Program-made: the position numbers and the translations under genes
Notes under the pieces: model-generated
The model's input: the letters and a program-made list of their open reading frames with translations, nothing else
Told to the model about the DNA's origin: nothing
Database searches by the model: none
Source: Floridanema aerugineum
Lineage (GTDB): Bacteria; Cyanobacteriota; Cyanobacteriia; Cyanobacteriales; Aerosakkonemataceae
Length of the DNA: 64,000 bases
Direction of reading: 5' to 3'
Assembly (NCBI RefSeq): GCF_041929345.1
Contig: NZ_JBHFNQ010000013.1
Span: 81,083 to 145,082, forward strand
Shown here: piece after piece, positions 49,875 to 58,047 of the stretch
How positions within the stretch are numbered: position 1 is the first letter of the stretch
How the letters are laid out: each line of letters begins with the position of its first letter

Positions 49875-51281
49875 CTACCAATTGTTACCTATCATGGTAA
49901 AACCTGACCAAAAGTAGGGATGTTTGAAATTGCGATTTCCCAAAGCTACTAATGAGGGTGGTAAATTTACACCAGCGCCTAAATTTGGCCCGATTAATTT
50001 ACCTTTTTCTAATCGCACTTCTCCCCGCAACATTGCTGTTTGTGCTAAACGCAAAGCTTCGCTTCTAGTGGGTGCAGTTTTCAAGTAACGGTAAAATTCA
50101 CTCATTAAAGCTAAAGTTCCTACGTCGTTAACGTTCCACAAACTAGCTAATGCTGATTTAGTTCCACTTTGAATTGCTAGTCCGGCAAATCCCATTTCTG
50201 CATCTTTGTTACCTATTGCGGTGCGACAAGCACTTAAAACTAATAAGTCTACTTGTGGGTTATTCCATTGTAGTTGGCGCATTTTATCTAATGTTAATCT
50301 GTTGTCCCAAAATTGAATGAAGGAATTGGCTGGTGCGCCTGAGTTAAATTGAGCATGGGTAGCTAAGTGTACGATACCAAAACGTTGGCTGGCGCGTTGC
50401 GATCGCAAATTGGCGATCGTAAACTCTTGATTTAAAAAATGTTTACCTTGTTGCGGAACGTTGGGTGCGATCGTCGATAATTCTACAGGAACCGCTATTA
50501 AAGGAGGTAACTCCTTAAACTTCGATGCTCCCATTGCTAAAATAGGCGTATTTTTCAGACTGCGATAATTTGAATCAGTCATATTAAAAGCCGGAATTAG
50601 CCCAATACTATACTTCTCGACCAAAAACTTTTGCCCATCATGTAAACTTGCTAATGGCAGACTGCGTAAACTTGGCCCCATACAAAAAATTAACGAATCA
50701 ATGCGGTTATTTTTCAGTTCCGTTTCTAAAGGAGTAATTATCCACTGGTACAGCCTTCTCGCCGCAGGTAAATAACTACTACTACCAACTTTGGTAACAT
50801 CAGTAATTTCCAACAATAATTCTTTGGCTGTATTAACCAAATTTTCCCTAGTCGCCGCTGGTACACTCTTCCGAATCGGCGCTCTTTGTGGCAAAACTAA
50901 AACTAACTCCAGTTTTTTTGGCGTTGGTACCGCATAAATTAAAGCAGTTCTTTTGGTTGTTTGAGTCGCCAACCTCCCTAAAGTTGCCGATATTTGTGGC
51001 GCTAAGAGCGAAGATTGCGAAAGATCGGCCTTAAAATAAGTTTCATAATCACTCTCCCAACTCTTTTCAATTGTATTAACTGTATCAATTGGGTTGAGAT
51101 TTTCAATCTGTTCTCCCAGCGGCGGAGGGTTAGCTTTACCTGCACTACTCAAAGTTACATTGCTAACAGTTACAGTTCTGTTCTCCCGTACTGTAGCAAC
51201 ACCCTGTTGATTGTTAATAATCGTGCTACTTAGCACCAACACCAATGCAGCAACGAATACGATCGATGATGGGAATTTCAT
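49875..51281 (-). CDS. CHAT-domain (caspase-like) protein
   Basis: A 468-aa protein with an N-terminal signal or anchor helix (IVFVAALVLVLSSTII) and a C-terminal CHAT protease domain. The catalytic dyad is visible as HLATHAQF (His) and LVLSACRTAIG (Cys), with GFAGLAIQSGTKSALASLWNV following. No TPR array precedes it, unlike many CHAT proteins. CHAT proteases are clan CD peptidases linked to cell death or defence. It lies between two Ser/Thr kinase genes. The ATG at 51281 is preferred to a TTG 18 nt upstream. Confidence 0.88.
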   Translation of the reverse strand: MKFPSSIVFVAALVLVLSSTIINNQQGVATVRENRTVTVSNVTLSSAGKANPPPLGEQIENLNPIDTVNTIEKSWESDYETYFKADLSQSSLLAPQISATLGRLATQTTKRTALIYAVPTPKKLELVLVLPQRAPIRKSVPAATRENLVNTAKELLLEITDVTKVGSSSYLPAARRLYQWIITPLETELKNNRIDSLIFCMGPSLRSLPLASLHDGQKFLVEKYSIGLIPAFNMTDSNYRSLKNTPILAMGASKFKELPPLIAVPVELSTIAPNVPQQGKHFLNQEFTIANLRSQRASQRFGIVHLATHAQFNSGAPANSFIQFWDNRLTLDKMRQLQWNNPQVDLLVLSACRTAIGNKDAEMGFAGLAIQSGTKSALASLWNVNDVGTLALMSEFYRYLKTAPTRSEALRLAQTAMLRGEVRLEKGKLIGPNLGAGVNLPPSLVALGNRNFKHPYFWSGFTMIGNNW

Positions 51282-51650
51282 AGGACTACTCACCACCAAT
51301 TTAAACTACATTTATAGTAAAATTTGAATCTGAGCATCTGCCGGAGGTATTACTTACAACAGTTTTCCCCAAAAATTTTCCCGAAAATTTCATTAACTAA
51401 GAAGTTTTGTATTTTTCGGTAAAGTTAAGCATCAGCAACTATGTTACTCTTTGATCAACACTTAATCAATTTTTCCAATTTCATCCTGAACAACCAATGA
51501 AATCCTGAAAAACAATCATAGAGGAGCCTATTCTCAAATCCGCCATCTAGTAAATCATCAGCAATTAAAGTTGCTTTGTCACCAGAGTAGTTATTCGATT
51601 TGCCAAATTTGATTAAAAACCTTTAACCGTCAAGTTGTAGTTAATTACCT
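51282..51650. other. divergent promoter region without genes
   Basis: 369 bp between the CHAT gene (minus) and a kinase gene (plus). AT-rich, with no convincing ORF, hairpin or known operator. Confidence 0.5.
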
Positions 51651-52901
51651 ATGAATAGAGTCCTATTAGATATTAAAGCAGTTCGTCCAATGTTGGGTGA
51701 TTTGCTAGACTGCCGCTATCAAGTACTTCAAATTCTTAGTACAGGAGCTTTTGGCAGAACATACATTGCCGAAGATACTTTATTACCAGGTTCTCCAAAA
51801 AGAATTATTAGGCATTTAAAACCGTCAGAAAATTACCCTCATTTATTACTATTTATCCGCCAGCTTTTTAGGTATGAAACCAAGACTTTAGAAACTTTAG
51901 GACAGCACGATCGCATTCCCGAACTCCTGGCTTTTTTTGAAGATGACCAAGGATTTTACTTAGTGCAAGAACTTTTTGCCGGAGAGCTACTTAGTAATTT
52001 ACTAACCAGTAATCAAAATCGCAGCAAATATTGGACAGAAACCCAAGTTATTGAGTTACTAAGAGAAGTTTTGCATATCCTAGATTTCATTCATGATCAA
52101 GGTATCATTCATTGTGACATTAAGCCAAATAACTTAATTAAACGTACTGACAACGGGAAAATATGTTTACTTGATTTTGGCGCAGTTCAACCAATTTCCC
52201 GACCCGAAAGCAATACAAATCAAACAGAAATAAGCTTGAACATTCAACCAGCAGGGTACATCCCCGTAGAACAACTTGCATATCAACCCCAACCGAATAG
52301 CGATATTTATGCACTGGGAATGATTGCCATTCAAGCATTAACAGGAATACATCCCACGCAATTAAAAATTGACCCGAATACTCAAGAAATTAGCTGGCAA
52401 GAGTTAGCTTATGTCAGCGATGAACTCGCTAGTATTTTAAAGAAAATGGTGTGCTTCTCTGATCAAGAACGCTACCAAAGTGCTGGCGAGGTTTTGCGAT
52501 CGCTAGATAAATTAGCTAACCCAAAAACCTTACCCATTACTCCTCAAGAATTAACTTTTTTCTCCTATCCCATAGAAGATTTAGAAAATGTTCTAGACTT
52601 TCCTGAAAACTTCTTAGAAGAAATTAAAAATTCTCTTAATCAGACAACAGAGCAAATTATTAATACCATCAATCTTCAGCAACGTAGATTTTTCAAAGTT
52701 CCAGGCATATCTCCTTTAATAATAGCATTCATCATCGGCACCAGCATCAATTCTTTGTTAATAGTAACGGGAGTTTATTATATTACTCAACCTGACCCAG
52801 CGCAGATGCGACAAATGGAACAAATGATTCAAGAACCTTTAGAACAAATTACTAAGAAAGTTTGCCAAATTCCTTATATCTGTTTCTGGTTCGGTAAATA
52901 G
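51651..52901 (+). CDS. Ser/Thr kinase-like protein with altered active site
   Basis: A 416-aa protein. The kinase fold is clear (STGAFGRTYIAED, a D-I-K-P-N-N catalytic loop, LLDFGAVQ, GYIPVEQLAYQ, SDIYALGM), but the beta-3 lysine position reads IIRHLKP rather than VVKQLxP and HRD reads HCD. Residues 275-345 are a linker; a membrane helix follows (LIIAFIIGTSINSLLIVTGV, about 356-375) with a short extracytoplasmic tail. HCD occurs in other cyanobacterial kinases; the Lys to Arg change is less usual. Activity is therefore uncertain. Confidence 0.85.
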   Translation: MNRVLLDIKAVRPMLGDLLDCRYQVLQILSTGAFGRTYIAEDTLLPGSPKRIIRHLKPSENYPHLLLFIRQLFRYETKTLETLGQHDRIPELLAFFEDDQGFYLVQELFAGELLSNLLTSNQNRSKYWTETQVIELLREVLHILDFIHDQGIIHCDIKPNNLIKRTDNGKICLLDFGAVQPISRPESNTNQTEISLNIQPAGYIPVEQLAYQPQPNSDIYALGMIAIQALTGIHPTQLKIDPNTQEISWQELAYVSDELASILKKMVCFSDQERYQSAGEVLRSLDKLANPKTLPITPQELTFFSYPIEDLENVLDFPENFLEEIKNSLNQTTEQIINTINLQQRRFFKVPGISPLIIAFIIGTSINSLLIVTGVYYITQPDPAQMRQMEQMIQEPLEQITKKVCQIPYICFWFGK

Positions 52902-52927
52902 AATTAGGCGGAGTGTAGTGTAAGGAT

Positions 52928-53037
52928 GTAGGGTGCGTTAGCACAGCGTAACGCACCATTCCCTCTACAAATAGAGTGTCAGCAAGTAGGGTGCGTTAGA
53001 GCAGCGTAACGCACCATTCCCTCTACAAATAGAGTGT
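52928..53037. repeat. tandem pair of 52-bp palindromic units
   Basis: Two near-identical units (52928-52979 and 52986-53037), each with GTAGGGTGCGTTA...TAACGCACC and CCCTCTACAAATAGAGTG, two small stems. They differ at a few bases only. A REP-like tandem array between convergent genes. Confidence 0.8.
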
Positions 53038-53051
53038 AAGTCCTGACAAGA

Positions 53052-54296
53052 TTAAACTCTCTTCCATTCAGTTTTCGGTGCTTCTGTGTATGCCAACAAT
53101 TTACCTTGAGAAATCACATAACTAACAGTTGCTCTTTGGCGAATTGCATCATAGCGACTTTCGGCATTTAATACAATTAAATTAGCTGGTTTTCCGATCG
53201 CAATTCCATAACTCTCAGCTAAATTTAAAGTTTTCGCTCCATTAACAGTCACCATATCATAACAAGCATCAATTTCTGCCATTCCCGTCATCTGACAAAC
53301 ATGAACCGCGATATGTGCCACATCTAGCATATTTCCCGTTCCCAAACTATACCAAGGATCTTGCACACAATCATGTCCCAAACTAACATTTAATCCCGCT
53401 TGCAATAATTCTTTGACTCGCGTTACACCCCGCCGTTTGGGATAAGTATCTGTCCTACCTTGCAAAGTAATATTAATTAAAGGATTAGCAATAAAATTGA
53501 TTTCTGTCCGTTGCAAAAATCCCATTAACTTATTAGCATAAGCGTTATTGTAAGAACCAAAAGCTGTGGTGTGACTGGCAGTTACTTTCGCACCTAAACC
53601 ACTACGAATTGCTTCAGCAGCTACTACTTCTAAAAATCTTGATTGATCGTCATCTATTTCATCACAGTGAATATCAATTAAGCGATCGTACTGTTGCGCC
53701 AACTCAAAAATTCGCTGTACTGAACGAACCCCATCTTCCCTAGTTAATTCGTAATGGGGAATTCCCCCAACTACATCAGCACCTAACTTTAATGCTTCTT
53801 CAATTAATTCAGCATTTTTCGGACTACCATAAATTCCATCTTGGGGAAATGCAACTACTTGCACTGTTATCCAATCTTTTACTTCTTCTCTGACTTCTAA
53901 AAGTGCTTGCAGCGCTGTTAAAGTAGATTCACTCACATCCGCATGAGTGCGAACAAATAATACTCCTTGAGATGCTTGCAATTTTAAGGTTTCTTTTGCT
54001 CTTTTTTTCACATCTTCTAAAGAAAGATTTTGTTTCCGTTCTCGCCAAATTTCAATTCCTTCAAACAAAGTACCGCTTTCATTCCACCTGGGTTCACCCG
54101 CTGTTAATGCTGAATCTAAATGAATATGTGATTCGACAAAAGGCGGACTGACTAGTTGAGTGTGAATGTTTAATTCTAACTGTCCTAATTCCTGAATTTT
54201 TGGAGAAATGGCAACAATTAAACCGTTGTGAATTCCGATGTCAACGATTTCGTTGTTGAGTAAACGACATTGGCGCAGGAGTAAATCGTATGGCAT
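53052..54296 (-). CDS. codA: cytosine deaminase / amidohydrolase
   Basis: A 414-aa amidohydrolase of the cytosine deaminase group. Metal ligands appear as ESHIHLD, IDIHCDEIDDD with the catalytic region, ASHTTAFGSYNN and LGHDCVQDPWY, which are characteristic of CodA. It deaminates cytosine to uracil in pyrimidine salvage. Full length, single gene unit. Related creatinine or isoguanine deaminases are possible alternatives. Confidence 0.88.
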   Translation of the reverse strand: MPYDLLLRQCRLLNNEIVDIGIHNGLIVAISPKIQELGQLELNIHTQLVSPPFVESHIHLDSALTAGEPRWNESGTLFEGIEIWRERKQNLSLEDVKKRAKETLKLQASQGVLFVRTHADVSESTLTALQALLEVREEVKDWITVQVVAFPQDGIYGSPKNAELIEEALKLGADVVGGIPHYELTREDGVRSVQRIFELAQQYDRLIDIHCDEIDDDQSRFLEVVAAEAIRSGLGAKVTASHTTAFGSYNNAYANKLMGFLQRTEINFIANPLINITLQGRTDTYPKRRGVTRVKELLQAGLNVSLGHDCVQDPWYSLGTGNMLDVAHIAVHVCQMTGMAEIDACYDMVTVNGAKTLNLAESYGIAIGKPANLIVLNAESRYDAIRQRATVSYVISQGKLLAYTEAPKTEWKRV

Positions 54297-54332
54297 TGTA
54301 ACTCTCCCAGTGGCAATCTTTTAAATTTAACT

Positions 54333-54364
54333 AAAAAAATACACCCCTAACAATCAGAGGTGTA
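54333..54364 (-). terminator. intrinsic terminator of the glutamine-synthetase inactivating factor gene
   Basis: On the minus strand TACACCTC and GGGGTGTA form a hairpin followed by TTTTTTT. It lies 100 bp after the stop of the small gene at 54465-54620. Confidence 0.8.
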
Positions 54365-54464
54365 CTAATCATTTAACTAGCCTGCGACTGGCTGAAAAAG
54401 CTTTGCAATCTAACTAAGTAGATTGCCAGTAAACAGGAATTACCTGCTATAGAATAGTGAATTA

Positions 54465-54620
54465 TTAAGAAATTTCGCCGTTAAGACCGATTTCTGCGGC
54501 AGAACGACTAAATACCGTTTGTTGGCGGTTTCTTGCTGCCCGTTGCTTGTTAATCATTAAGGAACGTGCTTTGCTTTCAACGGTATCGCTGTTTTGCTTG
54601 TTGTTATCGATATTTCTCAT
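54465..54620 (-). CDS. glutamine synthetase inactivating factor (IF7/IF17 family)
   Basis: A 51-aa basic protein beginning MRNIDNNKQNS. Its centre, ARSLMINKQRAARNRQQ then FSRSAAEIG, aligns with Synechocystis IF7. The three arginines known to contact glutamine synthetase are kept with the same spacing (13 and 7 residues), which I see as Arg in ARSLM, NRQQ and FSR. It is shorter than IF7 (65 aa) at the C-terminus. IF proteins bind and inhibit glutamine synthetase when nitrogen is ample. A glutamine riboswitch lies directly upstream and an intrinsic terminator downstream. Whether it corresponds to gifA or gifB is not clear. Confidence 0.85.
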   Translation of the reverse strand: MRNIDNNKQNSDTVESKARSLMINKQRAARNRQQTVFSRSAAEIGLNGEIS

Positions 54621-54663
54621 GGTTTTCGCCTCAAAGAGTAATAGTTTTGCAGTGATGGAAATG

Positions 54664-54752
54664 AGGCGCGTTCCTTCGGGATTGCTCCCTACTTCCGTCT
54701 CTTTATCGCTGTGAACTGATTGACTCAGAGGGCTTAAAGAGATGAACGATTT
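54664..54752 (-). promoter_or_regulatory. glutamine riboswitch (glnA-type)
   Basis: The minus strand shows ATCGTTCATC, then GACGGAAGTAGG and CCGAAGGAACGCGCC, the conserved core of the glutamine aptamer. It is 44 nt upstream of the IF-type start codon. In cyanobacteria this aptamer switches on the inactivating factor when glutamine is high. Confidence 0.9.
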
Positions 54753-54872
54753 ATTTCTGTATCTATTGTTACGGTTTTCCCAGAAAATGTCAAGTCGGGT
54801 TCTGCTTTCTTAAACAAACTTCATTCTGGGGAAAGTACCACAGTGTCCGGTTGACGCGCTAAAGTGGCAAAT

Positions 54873-55340
54873 ATGAATGAGAAAAGTGCAAATATAAAAG
54901 TTGTTAGCGATAATCGCCAAGCTCGGTTTCTCTATGAGATTCTGGAGACTTATGAGGCAGGAATTGAGCTAAAAGGAACGGAGGTTAAGTCGATTCGCGA
55001 TGGGAGATGTAACCTGCGAGATGGGTATGTCTTGATTCGCAATGGTGAGGCTTGGCTGTTGAATGTTCATGTTTCCCCTTATCAGGGAAGTGGGGCGTAT
55101 TTCAATCATGACCCGCTGCGGACGCGGAAATTGTTGCTGCATAAGCAGGAGATTCGCAAGTTAATCGGCAAGGTGGAACAGAAGGGTTTAACTTTGGTGC
55201 CTTTGAAGATGTATCTGAAGAAGGGTTTGGTTAAACTTACTGTGGGTCTTGGTAGAGGGAAGAAACTGCATGATAAGCGGGAAGATTTGAAGAAACGCCA
55301 AGATAAGCGGGAGATGGAACGGGCTATGAAGAATTATTAA
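54873..55340 (+). CDS. smpB: SsrA-binding protein SmpB
   Basis: A 155-aa SmpB. Motifs: NRQARFLYEILETYEAGIEL, GTEVKSIRDGRCNLRDGYV, HVSPYQ, TRKLLLHKQEI, GLTLVPLKMY and a basic C-terminal tail. It delivers tmRNA to stalled ribosomes. The ATG at 54873 is preferred over the GTG 9 nt upstream. No tmRNA gene was found in the window. Confidence 0.96.
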   Translation: MNEKSANIKVVSDNRQARFLYEILETYEAGIELKGTEVKSIRDGRCNLRDGYVLIRNGEAWLLNVHVSPYQGSGAYFNHDPLRTRKLLLHKQEIRKLIGKVEQKGLTLVPLKMYLKKGLVKLTVGLGRGKKLHDKREDLKKRQDKREMERAMKNY

Positions 55341-55500
55341 TTGGGGACTGGGTACTGGGTACTGGGTACTGGGAAGGAGAAAAAAATTTATTAGCTTAAA
55401 ATCCATAATTCAAAACTCATAACTTCCCCTCCTCCCCTCCTCCAAGAGTCCCTAGTCCCTAGTCCCTAGTCCCCAATCCCCAACCTCAATGGTTACGATA
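55341..55500. repeat. short tandem repeats TACTGGG and CCCTAGT
   Basis: TACTGGG is repeated about three times after the smpB stop, and CCCTAGT three times at 55440-55475 on the other arm. Together they form a degenerate inverted pair of tandem heptamers of the STRR kind known in cyanobacteria. Confidence 0.75.
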
Positions 55501-55596
55501 GAAATTCTTGATGGTGGGTAACTAATTTTCCTTGGGTGTAAGCCCTACGATAAAATCAAACAGTCCTGATGACTGAAAAGTAAATTTTGCGATCGC

Positions 55597-55965
55597 ATGA
55601 ACACTACAACTGAAACCCAAACTAAATCCAGTGAAGATAGCTTAGAAGCAATGCGGCATTTTTCCGAACAATATGCCAAACGCACTGGTACTTTCTTCTG
55701 CGTTGACCCTTCTGTTACCGCTGTTGTCATCGAAGGACTAGCCAAGCACAAAGATGAACTTGGTTCGCCGCTTTGTCCTTGTCGTCATTACGAAGATAAG
55801 GAAGCAGAAGTTAAAGCTACTTTCTGGAACTGCCCTTGCGTCCCCATGCGCGAACGCAAAGAATGTCATTGTATGCTGTTTTTAACTCCAGATAATGAAT
55901 TTGCTGGAGAGCAACAAGAGATTTCTTTAGAAGAAATCATATCGGTGCGAGATAGCATGGCATGA
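55597..55965 (+). CDS. ftrC: ferredoxin:thioredoxin reductase catalytic subunit
   Basis: A 122-aa FTR beta chain. The [4Fe-4S] and active-site cysteines appear as FCVDPSV, LCPCRHYEDKEAEV, NCPCVPMRERKECHCMLF. It passes electrons from ferredoxin to thioredoxins. It overlaps the DUF309 gene by 4 bp. Confidence 0.97.
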   Translation: MNTTTETQTKSSEDSLEAMRHFSEQYAKRTGTFFCVDPSVTAVVIEGLAKHKDELGSPLCPCRHYEDKEAEVKATFWNCPCVPMRERKECHCMLFLTPDNEFAGEQQEISLEEIISVRDSMA

Positions 55966-56384
55966 CCCAAGTCATCCCTGATGAATTTTGGCAAGGTGTA
56001 GCTCAATTTAATTCGGGAGATTACTACACCTGCCATGATACTTTGGAGGCTCTGTGGATGGATGCAACAGAGCCACAAAAAACTTTTTATCAAGGTATTT
56101 TACAAATTGCGGTTGGTCTTTATCACTTGAGTAATCGTAATTGGCGTGGGGCAGTAATTTTGTTGGGCGAAGGCACTAATAGATTGGGTTACTATCAGCC
56201 TGATTATGCTGAGATTAATGTGGAAAAATTAATTGCTGAAAGTAGGGAATTGTTAACAGCTTTGCAAGTATCTGGCCCAGAAAATGTGGGGGAGTTCGCC
56301 CAAAGTATTAAAAATACGGGTACTTATTCAGTAAATAATTCTACTTTGCAGGTTCCAAAGATCGAAAAAGTTACTGCTGAATGA
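55962..56384 (+). CDS. DUF309 domain protein
   Basis: A 140-aa protein with the DUF309 helical signature: FWQGVAQFNSGDYYTCHDTLEALW, KTFYQGILQIAVGLYHLSNRNWRGAV, LLGEGTNRL. Function unknown. It is coupled to ftrC by a 4-bp overlap. Confidence 0.9.
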   Translation: MTQVIPDEFWQGVAQFNSGDYYTCHDTLEALWMDATEPQKTFYQGILQIAVGLYHLSNRNWRGAVILLGEGTNRLGYYQPDYAEINVEKLIAESRELLTALQVSGPENVGEFAQSIKNTGTYSVNNSTLQVPKIEKVTAE

Positions 56385-56509
56385 GGATTTGCCCAGTTTC
56401 CTAATAATTCGGGAACTATTGGCTGGGTAATTAAGTCGGGGAAAAGGGAGCGGTTAATCTTTTGTTTGCTTGAAAGTAGATGGTTTGGGAGCGCTCGCCT
56501 GTAATACTC

Positions 56510-56578
56510 AGATCTTGCAGCAATGGAGGTTCTACCTCCATTCACCTCGTGACCAGGTTAAACCTGATCGCGAGAAAC
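56510..56578. repeat. AGATCTTGCA/GGAGGTTCTACCTCC repeat, copy 2
   Basis: AGATCTTGCAGCAATGGAGG, TTCTACCTCC and ACCAGGTTAAACCTG in the same order as 47836-47906, with base differences. It lies in the 293-bp gap before lptA. Confidence 0.65.
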
Positions 56579-56677
56579 TCCAGGCTCCGCTCAGGAGTGC
56601 TCTTATCTCAGTAATAGCAAAAGGAAATGCTATGATTATCCAGCATCCAGCTTAATGTTCCTAAGCTTGCGTGAATT

Positions 56678-57205
56678 ATGATGCCTGCTGTTAAATTTCC
56701 TCTATATTATCTGTGTCGTTTGGGGTTAACTTTGCTGTTACCCTCGATGTTTATGGGTGCGATCGCTCTTACTACCAACAATAAAATCTCGATCGCCCAA
56801 ACATCTCCCCCGACTGCTGACAGTCGCCCCTTGACAGTGCGTTCTGATATTCAAGAAGCCGACCAAAAAACCGGAGTGATTACCGCAAGGGGTAATGTAC
56901 AGTTATTTTACCCAGCCCGTCAAATACAAGCTACAGCTGCCCAAGCACAATACTTTAGCAAGGAACGGCGAATTATCCTCACGGGCAATGTTTACGTTTT
57001 ACAAAATGGCAATACCATTCGCGGCGAACAAGTGGTTTATCTGATTGATGAAGGACGATTTATCGCTGTACCCCAAGCTAATCGTCAGGTAGAATCAATT
57101 TACTTGGTTTCTGACCCCAATTTAACCACCGAACCTACACCACCACCAAAGGTTCCGACAACTACTACCCGTCCTCAATCTAATACTCGTCCCAGAGGAC
57201 GCTAA
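56678..57205 (+). CDS. lptA: LptA/OstA-like LPS transport protein
   Basis: A 175-aa periplasmic OstA-type protein. It has an N-terminal signal or anchor (about 10-38), then the OstA repeat core: VRSDIQEADQKTGVITARGNVQLFY, ATAAQAQYFSKERRIILTGNVYVLQ, GEQVVYLIDEGRFIA, and a Pro/Thr-rich tail. It is upstream of lptB and an LptF-type permease gene on the same strand, which supports LPS bridge assembly. Confidence 0.88.
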   Translation: MMPAVKFPLYYLCRLGLTLLLPSMFMGAIALTTNNKISIAQTSPPTADSRPLTVRSDIQEADQKTGVITARGNVQLFYPARQIQATAAQAQYFSKERRIILTGNVYVLQNGNTIRGEQVVYLIDEGRFIAVPQANRQVESIYLVSDPNLTTEPTPPPKVPTTTTRPQSNTRPRGR

Positions 57206-57264
57206 CCAGTGATAGAATCAAACACAATTTTCTGAGATGGCTGCCACTAGGCGGAGAAAGCGGT

Positions 57265-57993
57265 GTGAAAATTGTTTTACAGAACATTCATAAGTCTTAC
57301 GGCAAACGGCAGATTGTTAATCGGGTAAATCTTTCCGTTGGGCGAGGAGAAGTTGTGGGATTATTAGGGCCAAATGGTGCTGGTAAAACTACTACTTTTT
57401 ATATTGCCACTGGTTTGGAACGTCCTGATTCTGGCACGGTTTGGCTTGACGATCGCGATGTTACCCATTTGCCAATGCACCAAAGGGCAAAGTTGGGGAT
57501 TGGATATCTAGCTCAAGAAGCTAGCATTTTTCGCCATCTTAGTGTCCAAGAAAATATTCTCTTAGTTTTGCAACAAACACAAGTCCCCCGCTGGGAAAGA
57601 CAAGCGCGATTAGAGGCTTTATTACGAGAGTTTCGCTTAGAAAAAGTTGCTTATACTAAAGGTATTCAAGTTTCTGGGGGAGAAAGACGCAGAACTGAGT
57701 TGGCTAGGGCCTTAGCTGCTGGTAAACAAGGGCCAAATTTCTTATTTTTGGATGAACCTTTTGCTGGTGTCGATCCGATCGCTGTGGCAGAAATTCAAGA
57801 GATTGTCCAAAAGTTGCGCCAAAAGCAAATTGGCATCTTAATTACAGATCATAACGTCAGAGAAACTTTAGCTATTACAGACCGAGCTTATATTATGCGC
57901 GATGGACAAATTTTAGCTTCCGGCAGTGCCGATGAACTTTACAATAATCCCTTAGTTAGACAACACTATTTAGGAGAAAATTTCCAAAAATAA
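57265..57993 (+). CDS. lptB: LPS export ABC transporter ATP-binding protein
   Basis: A 242-aa LptB. Walker A GPNGAGKTT, Q-loop region GYLAQEASIFRHLSVQEN, signature VSGGERRRTELARAL, Walker B FLFLDEPFAGVDP, H-loop ITDHNVRETL. The start is GTG at 57265 with GGAG 8 nt upstream. It energises LPS extraction together with the downstream permease. Confidence 0.95.
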   Translation: MKIVLQNIHKSYGKRQIVNRVNLSVGRGEVVGLLGPNGAGKTTTFYIATGLERPDSGTVWLDDRDVTHLPMHQRAKLGIGYLAQEASIFRHLSVQENILLVLQQTQVPRWERQARLEALLREFRLEKVAYTKGIQVSGGERRRTELARALAAGKQGPNFLFLDEPFAGVDPIAVAEIQEIVQKLRQKQIGILITDHNVRETLAITDRAYIMRDGQILASGSADELYNNPLVRQHYLGENFQK

Positions 57994-58047
57994 TTACTTT
58001 TATTATTGAAAAATTCCAACTACCAACTACCAAAAACCAACCGTGTA

